Shown piece after piece: positions 1 to 8,256 of a stretch of DNA of 47,024 nt (position 1 is its first letter; the number at the start of each line of letters is the position of its first letter). Below the pieces are notes generated by a model. The model was not told the origin of the DNA and searched no databases. It was given only the letters and a program-made list of their open reading frames with translations. The stretch lies in NCBI GenBank assembly GCA_002704915.1, contig PAIP01000046.1, positions 1 to 47,024 of the forward strand, given 5' to 3'. The position numbers and the translations under genes are program-made. The stretch is from Parvularcula sp. (GTDB lineage Bacteria; Pseudomonadota; Alphaproteobacteria; Caulobacterales; Parvularculaceae).

Positions 1-2
1 CG

Positions 3-728
3 AACGCCGGCAAATCGACGCTGTTCAATCGGCTGACCAAGGCGAGCGTCATGGCGCAGGATCTTCTTTTCGCCACGCTCGATCCCACCATGCGCGCCAT
101 CGACCTGCCGTCGGGGGTGCGGTTGATCCTCTCGGATACGGTCGGGTTCATCTCCGACCTGCCGACACAGCTTGTGGCCGCATTTCGCGCGACGCTGGAG
201 GAAGTTCTTGAGGCTGACGTCATTATTCATGTGCGCGATATCGCCCATGAAGACACTGACGCGCAGCGCGTGGACGTTATTAAAGTGCTTGGCGAACTCG
301 GCCTCAAAGACGACGACACGCGGCCGGTGATCGAAGCGCTCAACAAGGTCGATCTTCTTGACGAAGACGACTGTCTCGATGCGCAGGCATTGGCGCGGCT
401 CACCCAGACCGGTCGCATCGGCACGCTGGCCGAACCCGTGCGCGTCGCCATATCGGCCCAGACAGGCGAGGGCGTCGATCGTCTCCTCGATCTTGTCGAA
501 GAGGCCCTGACTGCAGAACATGAGCGCGTCACAATCCGCCTGCCGTCGCCTTTCGGCGCCGCGCGCGCCTGGCTTCATGGGCGGGCGGAAATGATCGATG
601 AAACCCAAAGCGGCGACGACCTGATCATGACGGTGCGATTGTCCAAGAAAACGGAAGGCCAGTTTTTCAAACAGTTCCCCGAAGCGAGCGCCGCGACCGC
701 GGAAGAATTGAGCGAAAGGCGCGCATGA
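3..728 (+). CDS. hflX: GTPase HflX, C-terminal part (5' end outside window)
   Basis: The reading frame is open from the window edge, so the start lies upstream. About 241 residues are visible, roughly the second half of a family that usually has 400-450 residues. The fragment begins inside the Walker A loop (NAGKSTLFN), followed by the switch I region (LFATLDPT), the G3 motif DTVGFISDLP near visible residue 45 and the G4 motif NKVDLL near residue 115. These are the characteristic HflX spellings of the G motifs. HflX is a ribosome-associated GTPase that splits stalled or stressed 70S ribosomes; the N-terminal ribosome-binding domain is not in the window. The stop codon overlaps the start of the next gene in an ATGA, so the two are probably translationally coupled. 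Confidence 0.95.
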   Translation, partial: NAGKSTLFNRLTKASVMAQDLLFATLDPTMRAIDLPSGVRLILSDTVGFISDLPTQLVAAFRATLEEVLEADVIIHVRDIAHEDTDAQRVDVIKVLGELGLKDDDTRPVIEALNKVDLLDEDDCLDAQALARLTQTGRIGTLAEPVRVAISAQTGEGVDRLLDLVEEALTAEHERVTIRLPSPFGAARAWLHGRAEMIDETQSGDDLIMTVRLSKKTEGQFFKQFPEASAATAEELSERRA

Positions 729-1537
729 TTGTCGATCCGGAAAAAGTCGCCGGCCTGATCGCCGAAATCGCCGAGGAAGAAATCATGACGCGTTTCGGCG
801 CCCTGGCCGAAGGCGATATCGACACGAAATCCGGGCCCAATGATTTCGTCACCGCCGCCGATCACGCCGCTGAGGCGCGCCTTGAAAAAGCGCTTTGCGG
901 TCTTTATCCGGCGGCGAGTTTTATCGGTGAGGAAAGCGCGGCCGCCGATCCTGCGCTGACGGATCGTCTTGCGACGGAAGACGGCGCCTTCTGGATCGTC
1001 GATCCGCTCGACGGCACGCGAAACTTCGTTCATGGGCGCGAGGAGTTTGGCGCAATCGTCGCCCTGATCGAAAAGGGAGAAATCCGGCAAGGGTGGATTT
1101 ACGCCATTCCGGACAAGGCTTGCGCGATTGCCTCTGATGGTGACGGCGCCACATGGCGCGGCGAGCGCCTTTGTTCAGTTCCGGCGAAAGAAGAAAATCT
1201 CCTCGGTTATCGCGCCATCGGATCGCTACAGGGCGCATGGAAAGACCAATGGCTGCCGTGTTTTCGCGAGCAATTTGAAACCGAGCCGGCGCGATGCTCC
1301 GCCTACGCCTATATCAACCTTGTGCGGGGGCGGCGCGATTTCGCCGTCTATTCGCGCGTCTACCCCTGGGATCACGCCGCCGGCGTATTGATGGTGCGCG
1401 AAATCGGCGGCAAGGCCGCCTATCTCGGCAGCGGCGCGCCCTACCGTCCGCGCGTCGCCGTGGGAACGCCGATGCTGGCGACCGGCTCACACGAAGTGTG
1501 GCGACATATCAGCGAAGTTGCGCCTTTGGTTGAGTAA
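725..1537 (+). CDS. Inositol monophosphatase family protein
   Basis: A 270-residue Mg2+-dependent sugar-phosphatase fold enzyme. The family signatures are complete: GEES at 68-71, WIVDPLDGT at 90-98 and WDHAAG at 215-220, supplying the acidic metal ligands (Glu69/70, Asp93, Asp96, Asp216). Family members hydrolyse inositol-1-phosphate, histidinol phosphate or 3'-phosphoadenosine 5'-phosphate (CysQ type), and the sequence alone does not say which. A CysQ-like role would fit the sulfate-activation genes 2 kb away, but they are on the other strand and this is only a suggestion. The ATG overlaps the hflX stop by 4 bases. A perfect hairpin follows the stop at 1543-1562. Confidence 0.9.
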   Translation: MIVDPEKVAGLIAEIAEEEIMTRFGALAEGDIDTKSGPNDFVTAADHAAEARLEKALCGLYPAASFIGEESAAADPALTDRLATEDGAFWIVDPLDGTRNFVHGREEFGAIVALIEKGEIRQGWIYAIPDKACAIASDGDGATWRGERLCSVPAKEENLLGYRAIGSLQGAWKDQWLPCFREQFETEPARCSAYAYINLVRGRRDFAVYSRVYPWDHAAGVLMVREIGGKAAYLGSGAPYRPRVAVGTPMLATGSHEVWRHISEVAPLVE

Positions 1538-1542
1538 AAGCG

Positions 1543-1562
1543 GCATCGGAACTTTCCGATGC
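1543..1562. other. Perfect hairpin after the hflX-IMPase operon
   Basis: GCATCGGAA (1543-1551) is the exact reverse complement of TTCCGATGC (1554-1562), with only 2 bases between. It starts 5 bases after the IMPase stop codon and ends 43 bases before the DUF305 start. No T-run follows, so it is not a classical intrinsic terminator. It may act as an mRNA 3'-end stabiliser or as an operator for the next gene. Confidence 0.45.
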
Positions 1563-1605
1563 GAAATAATGTTCCTAGAAAGCACGCAAATTCAGGGAAC
1601 CGCTA

Positions 1606-2130
1606 ATGAACGACAACAAGAAAAAATATTTGCGTTTCGGCGCGATGATCCTGACGTCCATGACCGCCATGTTCGTCTTCATGTATCTGAACACCTATGC
1701 GTTGGGCCATGTGCATTTCAGCGAGACGCGATTTTACATGACGCTGATCATGGGCGCCGCCATGGCGGTGATCATGCTGCTTTATATGCTCGGCATGTAT
1801 CAGAATAAAGCCGTCAATATTTCCATATTGGCGGGCAGCGCAGCGCTATTCCTGCTGGCTGTTTTTCTTGTGCGTTCGCAAGTGTTAGTGGGCGACCGGT
1901 CTTATATGATGGGCATGATCCCGCATCACTCCATCGCCATTCTGACGAGCGAACGCGCCAATATCGAAGATGTGCGCGTGCGTGAGCTTGCGGATGAAAT
2001 CATCAGGGCCCAGCGCCGTGAAATCAAGGAAATGGAATGGCTGATTGAGGATATCGCCGCCAATGGCGCCGCTGAAACGCAAGGCGAGGCGCAATTGCGG
2101 CCTGTCCCTGATTTCGAGGGGGAGGTTTAA
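1606..2130 (+). CDS. DUF305-domain membrane protein
   Basis: 174 residues. Three hydrophobic segments (about 10-30, 43-64 and 70-90) are followed by a helical DUF305 domain containing MMGMIPHHSIAI, with the conserved His pair at 107-108, and then a helix rich in Arg and Glu. DUF305 proteins are ferritin-like helical-bundle proteins often found near copper and other metal-handling genes; their function is poorly defined. The ATG is preceded by AGGGAA at a good distance. The gene lies 9 bases upstream of a glutaredoxin-MauE fusion gene, so the two form a probable envelope redox/metal pair. Confidence 0.85.
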   Translation: MNDNKKKYLRFGAMILTSMTAMFVFMYLNTYALGHVHFSETRFYMTLIMGAAMAVIMLLYMLGMYQNKAVNISILAGSAALFLLAVFLVRSQVLVGDRSYMMGMIPHHSIAILTSERANIEDVRVRELADEIIRAQRREIKEMEWLIEDIAANGAAETQGEAQLRPVPDFEGEV

Positions 2131-2139
2131 GAGACCGCC

Positions 2140-2901
2140 ATGCTGGAAAAAACGGCACATAGCGGTGAAATTGAAAAACACGCCAAACTTTATCGCATGG
2201 TGACATCCGATCATGTCTGTCCTTACGGACTGAAATCGAAAGCGCTGCTTGAACGCAAAGGCTACAAGGTCGAGGATTTTCACCTGCGCTCGCGCGAGAG
2301 CACGGACAAGTTCAAGGCCGAGCATGATGTCAAGACGACGCCCCAGACCTTTATAAAGGGCGACCGCATTGGGGGTTACGATGCGCTGAAAAAATATTTC
2401 GGTCTCGACGTCGAGAATCCCGATGAGAAAACCTATACGCCGGTGATCGCGATTTTCGCCATGGCGTTTCTCATGGCGGCGGCGGCGCGCTTTGCGCTGA
2501 CGGGCAGCGTTTTCGGTCTCAGAACCATCGAATGGTTTATCGCCTTTTCCATGTGCCTGTTGGCGGTGCAGAAACTGCGCGATTTGAGCAGCTTCTCAAA
2601 TCAGTTTCTGGGTTATGACCTACTGGCGCAGCGCGTCGTTCCTTACGCCTATGTTTATCCCTTCGCCGAAGCGTTCGCCGGCGTGTTGATGATCGCCGGC
2701 GCCTTGATCTGGCTGGCCTCGCCGGTCGCGATCTTCATCGGAACGGTGGGCGCCGTTTCCGTTTTCAAGGCGGTTTATATCGACAAGCGCGATCTGAAAT
2801 GCGCCTGTGTTGGCGGGAATTCCAATGTGCCGCTCGGTTTTGTGTCTCTCACCGAAAATCTGATGATGATCGCCATGGGCGTTTGGATGTTGGCGACGTA
2901 A
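2140..2901 (+). CDS. Glutaredoxin domain fused to MauE/DoxX-like membrane domain
   Basis: 253 residues. The N-terminal 95 residues are a glutaredoxin fold: active-site CPYG at 27-30, a cis-Pro region TTPQTF near 67 and a GGYDAL glutathione-binding stretch. The usual second active-site Cys is Gly, so the domain is monothiol. From about residue 98 there are four hydrophobic helices of the MauE/DoxX redox-associated type. A CAC motif sits near residue 226, close to the membrane face, and could exchange electrons with the glutaredoxin domain. MauE-like proteins help disulfide formation in periplasmic proteins or carry reducing power across the membrane; the direction here is unknown. No strong ribosome binding site precedes the ATG, so it may be coupled to the DUF305 gene 9 bases upstream. 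Confidence 0.85.
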   Translation: MLEKTAHSGEIEKHAKLYRMVTSDHVCPYGLKSKALLERKGYKVEDFHLRSRESTDKFKAEHDVKTTPQTFIKGDRIGGYDALKKYFGLDVENPDEKTYTPVIAIFAMAFLMAAAARFALTGSVFGLRTIEWFIAFSMCLLAVQKLRDLSSFSNQFLGYDLLAQRVVPYAYVYPFAEAFAGVLMIAGALIWLASPVAIFIGTVGAVSVFKAVYIDKRDLKCACVGGNSNVPLGFVSLTENLMMIAMGVWMLAT

Positions 2902-2923
2902 CTGCGCCTTTCGCCGTCAGTGT

Positions 2924-3279
2924 TTATTTGCTCGAAGCGGATGAACGTTCTTTAAGCATTTCCAGCGCCGGGAGCAGATAGGCTCTGAGATTGGCGTCCT
3001 CATCATTGGTGACGAAAAGCATCGCCTGACGCGTGTCGGGCAATAGGATCAGCGCCGAGCGGAAGCCGTCATCTCCTCCGAAATGGCGGATCATGCGGGC
3101 GCCGTCGCGGGTTTCCACGACCCAGCCCATGGTTCCCTTGTGGCCGCGTTCCTCGTCGATCACCACGCGCTGCTTCCACATATCCTTCAGCGTCTGCGTT
3201 TTGAGAATGCGTTTTCCGTCCAGCCCGCAAGAACGGCGATGAGGACGCCGGACAGAAGCACCTTGATTGATCGCAGCAT
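2924..3279 (-). pseudogene. Remnant of a serine beta-lactamase-family protein (internal deletion)
   Basis: On the minus strand an ATG at 3279 opens a signal-peptide-like segment (MLRSIKVLLSGVLIAVLAG) but reaches a stop after 30 codons. In an overlapping different frame a C-terminal piece follows (about 90 residues, from DGKRILKTQTLKDMW to the stop at 2924). It contains MGWVVETRDGARMIRHFGGD and ALILLPDTRQAMLFVTN, which match the last third of PF00144 beta-lactamase/esterase family proteins, where the HxGGxxGF motif lines the active site. The middle of a normal 350-450 residue protein, including the SxxK nucleophile, is absent. I read this as one gene that lost its centre by deletion with a frameshift at the junction. 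Confidence 0.7.
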
Positions 3280-3379
3280 GCCGCCTTCTGACTTCATTCA
3301 ATCTTCATATGGCGCATGAAGCGCGGCGCAATCATTTTCCGATAAAGCGTTGTCACGGCAGGATAGGTGGAGGACTTTT

Positions 3380-5284
3380 TCAGCCCTCCAGATAACCCTT
3401 GCTCTCAAGATACTCGACGATGCGGTTCGCCGCGACTTCTGCGGAGACTTCCGCCGTGTTGAGATCGATCTCGGCGTTCTCCGGCGCCTCGTAATCGCTG
3501 TCGATGCCGGTGAAGTTCTTGATCTCGCCCCGCCGCGCCCTTGCATAAAGGCCTTTAACGTCGCGTTGTTCGCAGACTTCCAGCGGCGTCGAAATATAGA
3601 CTTCGATGAATTCGCCGTCTTCCAGAAGCTCCCGGGCCATGCGCCGTTCCGACTGGAAGGGCGAGATGAAGGAGACGAGCACGATGAGGCCGGCGTCGGC
3701 CATGAGCCGCGCCGCTTCGCCAACGCGCCGGATGTTTTCGACCCGGTCGGCGTCGGTGAAGCCGAGATCCTTGTTGAGACCGTGACGCACATTATCGCCG
3801 TCAAGCGTGTAGGTATGGCGGCCCATATCGTGCAGCCGTTTTTCCACGAGATTTGCGACGGTCGATTTGCCCGATCCGGAAAGCCCTGTGAACCACAACA
3901 CGCAAGGCTTCTGGTGCTTGGCGCTGGAGCGTGCGTTCTTGTTAACGTCGAGATCCTGCCAGTGAACATTTTTCGCGCGGCGCAGGGAAAAGTCGATCAT
4001 GCCGGCGCCGATAGTGGCGTTGGTGCGCCGGTCGATCAGGATGAACGCACCTGTGCGGCGGTTGTCCTTGTAACAATCAAAGGCGATGGGCTGCGCCAGG
4101 TTGAAGTTACAGAAGCCCACTTCATTGAGCTCCAGGGTCTTGCCGGACATATGCTCCAGCGTGTTGACGTTGATCTTGTGCTTGAGCTCCGTCACCGTCG
4201 CTGGGATCATGCGGTTGGCGGTTTTCAGGAGATATTGGCGGCCCGGATAAAGCGCCTCTTCGTTCATCCAGAGGAGATGGGCGGCGAACTGGTCCGTCTG
4301 TTCTGCGGGCGCCTTGCCCGCGCAGATGACGTCGCCGCGCGAAATGTCGATCTCGTCTTCCAGCGTCAGCGTCACCGCCATGTCTGGATGCGCCTCTGTC
4401 AGCTCGCCGTCATGGGTGACAATTGATTTCACGATGGAGCGTTTGGCCGAGGGCAGGACGACGATTTCGTCGCCCGGGCGGATCGTCCCGCTCGCCACCG
4501 TGCCGGAAAAGCCCCGGAAATCGAGATTGGGCCGGTTCACCCACTGGACTGGCAGGCGGAAGGGTTTTTCCGCCAGCGCGCCGCGAACCTTGATGGTCTC
4601 GAGATAGGGCAACAGGGCCGAACCCTGATACCAGGGGGTTTCGCTGCTCTGCTTGGTGATGTTGACGCCTTCAAGCGCCGACATGGGGATGCAGGTGATC
4701 GTCTCAAAACCAAGATCTTTCGCAAAGACGCGATAGTCCGCTTCGATCTTGTCAAACGTGCTTTCGGAATAATCGACCAAGTCCATCTTGTTGATGGCGA
4801 CGACGATATGGCGAATGCCGAGCAGGGAGACGATATAGGAGTGACGCCGCGTTTGTGTCAGAACGCCCCGGCGCGCATCGACGAGAATGACGGCGACATC
4901 GGCGGTGGAGGCGCCGGTCGCCATATTGCGGGTGTATTGTTCGTGACCCGGCGTATCGGCGACGATGAATTTGCGTTTTTCCGTGGAGAAGAACCGATAG
5001 GCGACATCGATGGTGATGCCCTGTTCGCGCTCGGCGGCGAGACCGTCGACGAGGAGGGCGAAGTCGATTTTCTCGCCCTGCGTCCCGTGTTTTTTGGTGT
5101 CGCTTTCAAGCGCTGAAATCTGGTCATCATAGAGCAGTTTCGAATCGTAGAGCAAACGGCCGATCAGCGTTGACTTGCCGTCATCCACGCTGCCGCAGGT
5201 GATGAAGCGCAGCATGGATTTCTTTTCATGGGCGGCGAGATATTCAATGACGTCGTCGGAGGGTTTGAGGGTCGCGACTGACAT
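3380..5284 (-). CDS. cysNC: Bifunctional sulfate adenylyltransferase subunit 1 / adenylylsulfate kinase (CysNC)
   Basis: 634 residues. The first ~440 are CysN, an EF-Tu-like GTPase: GSVDDGKST Walker A at 31-39, [12 protein letters not shown] (G3), NKMDLVDY (G4), then two beta-barrel domains. From about residue 455 comes APS kinase (CysC), with P-loop GLSGSGKST near 467, [15 protein letters not shown] and the FISPFQSER loop. With CysD it uses GTP hydrolysis to drive ATP + sulfate to APS, and the CysC domain phosphorylates APS to PAPS. This fusion (also called NodQ type) is common in proteobacteria. Its ATG overlaps the cysD stop by one base (TAATG), so the subunits are translationally coupled. 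Confidence 0.97.
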   Translation of the reverse strand: MSVATLKPSDDVIEYLAAHEKKSMLRFITCGSVDDGKSTLIGRLLYDSKLLYDDQISALESDTKKHGTQGEKIDFALLVDGLAAEREQGITIDVAYRFFSTEKRKFIVADTPGHEQYTRNMATGASTADVAVILVDARRGVLTQTRRHSYIVSLLGIRHIVVAINKMDLVDYSESTFDKIEADYRVFAKDLGFETITCIPMSALEGVNITKQSSETPWYQGSALLPYLETIKVRGALAEKPFRLPVQWVNRPNLDFRGFSGTVASGTIRPGDEIVVLPSAKRSIVKSIVTHDGELTEAHPDMAVTLTLEDEIDISRGDVICAGKAPAEQTDQFAAHLLWMNEEALYPGRQYLLKTANRMIPATVTELKHKINVNTLEHMSGKTLELNEVGFCNFNLAQPIAFDCYKDNRRTGAFILIDRRTNATIGAGMIDFSLRRAKNVHWQDLDVNKNARSSAKHQKPCVLWFTGLSGSGKSTVANLVEKRLHDMGRHTYTLDGDNVRHGLNKDLGFTDADRVENIRRVGEAARLMADAGLIVLVSFISPFQSERRMARELLEDGEFIEVYISTPLEVCEQRDVKGLYARARRGEIKNFTGIDSDYEAPENAEIDLNTAEVSAEVAANRIVEYLESKGYLEG

Positions 5285-6444
5285 TAGAAATACCCTTCCT
5301 GTTTCTTCTTCTCCATGGACGCCGCCTGGTCGTGGTCGATGACCCGTCCCTGGCGCTCCGATGTGGTCGCCAGAAGCATTTCCTGAATGATTTCGGGCAG
5401 TGTCGTCGCATTGGAGCGTACGGCGCCGGTCAGCGGATAACAGCCAAGCGTGCGGAAGCGCACCATTTCCTGTTTGGGCGTTGCGCCGTCGAGCGGCATG
5501 CGGTCATCGTCGACCATGATGAGCGCGCCGTCGCGCTCCACCACCGGTCGCTCAGCGGCGAAATAGAGCGGCACAATGGGAATGTTTTCGCGATAGATAT
5601 ATTGCCAGATATCGAGCTCGGTCCAGTTGGAGAGCGGGAAGACGCGGATCGATTCGCCTGTTGCGATGCGCGTATTATAAATGTTCCAAAGCTCCGGACG
5701 CTGATTTTTCGGGTCCCAGCGATGTTCGCGCGAGCGGAAGGAAAAGACGCGTTCCTTGGCGCGGGACTTTTCCTCATCCCGCCGGGCGCCGCCAAAGGCC
5801 GCGTCGAACTTGTATTTATCGAGCGCCTGTTTCAACGCCTGCGTCTTCATGATGTCAGTGTGAAGCTGCGAGCCATGGGTGAACGGGCCGACGCCCTGTT
5901 CGACGCCTTCGCGATTTATATGAACAATGAGATCGAGGCCGAGCTTCGCCGCGGTTTCATCGCGGAACTTGATCATCTCCCGGAACTTCCAGGTGGTGTC
6001 GATATGCATGACCGGGAAGGGCGGCGTTGAAGGATAAAACGCCTTCATGGCGAGATGCAGCATCACCGCGGAGTCTTTGCCCACGGAATAGAGCATCACC
6101 GGATTTTCAGCTTCCGCCGCAACCTCCCGCATGATGTGGATCGATTCCGCTTCGAGGCGGTCGAGATGAGTCATGGCGGATGGGGTGAGCGAGGGCGCCT
6201 CGTCATTGGCGGCCGGTATGGGGGAGGCGGGCGCCGTCCCGGCGGCTGAGAACTCTCCGGCTTCCAGTTCGGCCAGACGCGCCCGCGCCGTTTCCAGCGT
6301 CTTCAGCGTACATTGACCGCCGGCCTCGAGCCGGGCGATGGCTTTGCCGTCATTGAAGAGCTTGCGGCTCACCGTTGAAATGGAAAGGCCGCTTTTGTCT
6401 GAAGCGGCCTTGGCGCGGGTGATGAGGCTATCGATCTCTGACAT
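5284..6444 (-). CDS. cysD: Sulfate adenylyltransferase subunit 2 (CysD) with N-terminal HTH-like extension
   Basis: 386 residues from the ATG at 6444; normal CysD has about 300. Residues 91-386 are canonical Cys[21 protein letters not shown]-loop SVGKDS at 120-125, [15 protein letters not shown], and [13 protein letters not shown]. Residues 1-63 form an extra helical unit ([19 protein letters not shown], then [12 protein letters not shown] and [16 protein letters not shown]) resembling small XRE-like DNA-binding proteins of alphaproteobacteria, followed by a Pro/Ala linker (64-90). No ribosome binding site precedes Met91 and the frame is open throughout, so this is a true fusion in the sequence. 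A GTG at 6477 could extend it by 11 residues, but that would put an operator-like palindrome inside the coding region; I prefer the ATG. Operon with cysNC. Confidence 0.9.
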   Translation of the reverse strand: MSEIDSLITRAKAASDKSGLSISTVSRKLFNDGKAIARLEAGGQCTLKTLETARARLAELEAGEFSAAGTAPASPIPAANDEAPSLTPSAMTHLDRLEAESIHIMREVAAEAENPVMLYSVGKDSAVMLHLAMKAFYPSTPPFPVMHIDTTWKFREMIKFRDETAAKLGLDLIVHINREGVEQGVGPFTHGSQLHTDIMKTQALKQALDKYKFDAAFGGARRDEEKSRAKERVFSFRSREHRWDPKNQRPELWNIYNTRIATGESIRVFPLSNWTELDIWQYIYRENIPIVPLYFAAERPVVERDGALIMVDDDRMPLDGATPKQEMVRFRTLGCYPLTGAVRSNATTLPEIIQEMLLATTSERQGRVIDHDQAASMEKKKQEGYF

Positions 6445-6445
6445 T

Positions 6446-6459
6446 TGGGATATATCCCA
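6446..6459. promoter_or_regulatory. Operator-like palindrome TGGGA-N4-TCCCA, cysD-proximal
   Basis: TGGGATATATCCCA is a perfect 14-base palindrome ending one base from the preferred cysD ATG. The same architecture, TGGGA-N4-TCCCA, recurs at 6561-6574, centre to centre 115 bases away, in the same divergent intergenic region. A bound protein here would cover the cysD translation start. Candidate binders are the HTH-like domain of CysD itself or the divergent GbsR/MarR-type regulator. Confidence 0.55.
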
Positions 6460-6465
6460 CGATTT

Positions 6466-6478
6466 TGTGTTGAACACA
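6466..6478. promoter_or_regulatory. Second palindrome upstream of cysD (TGTGTT-N-AACACA)
   Basis: TGTGTTGAACACA has perfect 6-base arms around one base, 6 bases beyond the TGGGA-type palindrome. It overlaps the alternative GTG start at 6477. It has no obvious second copy in the intergenic region, so its meaning as a binding site is uncertain. Confidence 0.35.
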
Positions 6479-6560
6479 CGCTAATAAAATCAGAGTTGCG
6501 TGGGATGCGCAAGGCATAGAGCATTTTTACCGTATAACACATCTAGGGGAGGTCTATTTG

Positions 6561-6574
6561 TGGGATAATTCCCA
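6561..6574. promoter_or_regulatory. Operator-like palindrome TGGGA-N4-TCCCA, gbsR-proximal
   Basis: TGGGATAATTCCCA has the same arms and spacing as the site at 6446-6459. It lies 47 bases before the GbsR/MarR-type gene. An isolated TGGGAT half-site sits between the two, at 6501, inside a TTGCG-N7-CGCAA inverted repeat (6496-6512). Two matching sites flanking a divergent promoter region suggest that one regulator controls both directions. Confidence 0.55.
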
Positions 6575-6621
6575 TTTTAATTTTACTTGATCTTGCTTCT
6601 TTCCAATCATAAATTTCTGTT

Positions 6622-7209
6622 ATGACAGAAATAACTGAAAATAGTATCAAGCTGAGCCCGGCCATTCGCCGCTTCATTCTCCACTGGGGGGATATGGGCG
6701 GACAGTGGGGCGTCAACCGTTCGGTCGCGCAGATTCATGCGTTGCTGCTGGTCAGCGACCGGCCGTTGAATGCCGAGGAGATCGCCGAGACGCTGAGCAT
6801 TGCGCGCTCCAATGTGTCGAACTCGGTGAAAGAACTTCTGACCTGGAGCCTGATCAAGCGCGCGCCCGTCGCCGGCGACCGCCGCGATCACTTCGAAGCG
6901 GAAAGCGACATGTGGGAGATGGTTTCGCGCATTGTCGCCATGCGCAAGGCACGCGAGCTCGACCCTGCGGCGCAAGTCCTCGACGCATGCCTCACCGAGG
7001 CGAAAGAAGATCCGAATGCAACAGGCGCGGCTGTGCAGCGGCTCAGCGATCTGCAGGAGCTAATCGCGCTCCTGAACGGATGGTACGAGCAGATGAACAA
7101 GGTTCCGAAGTCGCGCATCGCGCCGCTGTTGAAGCTCGGCGCGCGCGCCGTCGATTTGCTGACGCCGTTTACGAAGAAGGAAAAGCCCGGAAACAAGACG
7201 ACGCATTAA
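6622..7209 (+). CDS. GbsR/MarR family transcriptional regulator
   Basis: 195 residues. A winged-helix DNA-binding domain spans about 15-95, with the recognition-helix region LNAEEIAETLSIARSNVSNS followed by the wing (APVAGDRRDHFEAE). The pattern HWGDMGGQWGVNRSVAQIH near the start is typical of GbsR-like regulators. The C-terminal half is helical and probably dimerises or senses a ligand. The gene is divergent from cysD and shares the palindromic intergenic region, so it may control sulfate activation, itself, or both; the ligand is unknown. ATG is preceded by an AT-rich stretch without a clear Shine-Dalgarno sequence, so a very short leader is possible. Confidence 0.88.
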   Translation: MTEITENSIKLSPAIRRFILHWGDMGGQWGVNRSVAQIHALLLVSDRPLNAEEIAETLSIARSNVSNSVKELLTWSLIKRAPVAGDRRDHFEAESDMWEMVSRIVAMRKARELDPAAQVLDACLTEAKEDPNATGAAVQRLSDLQELIALLNGWYEQMNKVPKSRIAPLLKLGARAVDLLTPFTKKEKPGNKTTH

Positions 7210-7246
7210 AGCGCCGCCGGACCCGGCAAAGCCAGAGGAGGCGATT

Positions 7247-7762
7247 ATGGGCTACACGGATGTTCTCGAACTTCGCCGTTTTGGACGCAGGAACGATGTC
7301 AAGCGCGCCAAGTTTTCCGCCGGCCCCAATACGGGTGCCGCGCAACTGCTCGCTTATCTTGCATCGGCGCCTTTGATCGCCGCCGCGCTGGTTATTGTCG
7401 CCGATGGTGCGCGCGCGGAACTGGCGGCCTATTTCATGAGCCTTTACGGTGCAGCCCTTATCGTCTTTTTCGGCGGCGTCCGCTGGGGCGTCGCGGTGAT
7501 GAAGGAGGGTGGGCCGACCTTGCGCGCGCTTTTCGGGGCCGCGTTTCCGCTTCTCGCCGCGCTGCCGCTATTTGCGCCCGTCGGCAGGCTTACCTGGAAA
7601 TTCGCGGCGATCATGGGCGTGATGGCGCTGCTCCTGATCGACGATCTCAACGCCACGCGCCGCGGCTCCGGCGCGCCCCACTGGTACCTCGGCGTGCGCC
7701 TGCCGCTCACAGTGCTGATCGAGCTTGTGTTTCTCATCGCGATTGTGGAGAGGGCGGAATGA
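7247..7762 (+). CDS. DUF3429 membrane protein
   Basis: 171 residues with four to five hydrophobic segments from about residue 35 on. The stretch LYGAALIVFFGGVRWGVAV is the DUF3429 hallmark (a Tyr-Gly-Ala then Gly-Gly-x-x-Trp-Gly pattern). These are inner-membrane proteins of unknown function found widely in proteobacteria. GAGGAG lies 6 bases before the ATG. The 3' end overlaps the next gene in ATGA, beginning a tightly coupled run of three genes to 8714. Confidence 0.85.
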   Translation: MGYTDVLELRRFGRRNDVKRAKFSAGPNTGAAQLLAYLASAPLIAAALVIVADGARAELAAYFMSLYGAALIVFFGGVRWGVAVMKEGGPTLRALFGAAFPLLAALPLFAPVGRLTWKFAAIMGVMALLLIDDLNATRRGSGAPHWYLGVRLPLTVLIELVFLIAIVERAE

Positions 7763-8256
7763 TGGTCGAGACGGACGCTTTTGAACGTGATTGCATCTCT
7801 GAGTATCAAGAGCATCGGATCATAATGATCTACGCGATTGTGGGGCCACCAATTGGTGGAGTGATAACTCATGGAATATATTGGTTCAGCTCATTTTTGG
7901 ACTCCGGGATTCTTCAAGGCAGTTTGCTCGAGATTGCTTTCACATTGATAGGAACACTCCCTGCATTCATGCTGCTTTCCTATCCGTTTGGCGGTGTGCA
8001 AGCGCTGTTGACGGGCTTGCTAATTAAAACGATTGCTGGAAAAGAAGGGCGTTTTGGGTATTTGACTGCTTTTTTAGCTGCGGCGTTAGTAGGTATAGGC
8101 GTCGCGGTGTTGCTTGCCCTTGGATATGTGCCGTCAGTTGGATTCGCCCCAATCGGAGCCTTGACCATATTAGGAATGATCGGCGTGGGCGCCAGTCTAA
8201 TTATTCGATACTTTTTCAGGAACAGATTTCGAGTGCTTCTGCAAGTGATGTCATGA
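7759..8256 (+). CDS. Unrecognised four-helix membrane protein, AT-richer than its neighbours
   Basis: 165 residues. After about 22 polar residues there are roughly four hydrophobic helices, and the tail ends with Arg residues (YFFRNRFRVLL), suggesting a cytoplasmic C-terminus. I recognise no family. Base composition is visibly AT-richer than the genes on both sides, and codons such as tta, ata and aat, rare nearby, are frequent. The gene nevertheless overlaps its upstream neighbour (ATGA at 7759) and its downstream neighbour (start at 8253) by 4 bases each, so it is fully built into the operon. Its composition suggests a recent arrival. Confidence 0.75.
   Translation: MMVETDAFERDCISEYQEHRIIMIYAIVGPPIGGVITHGIYWFSSFLDSGILQGSLLEIAFTLIGTLPAFMLLSYPFGGVQALLTGLLIKTIAGKEGRFGYLTAFLAAALVGIGVAVLLALGYVPSVGFAPIGALTILGMIGVGASLIIRYFFRNRFRVLLQVMS

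Noticed and set aside
3350-4426. 358-codon open frame on the plus strand opposite cysNC
   Set aside because: Antisense to well conserved CysNC and without recognisable features.
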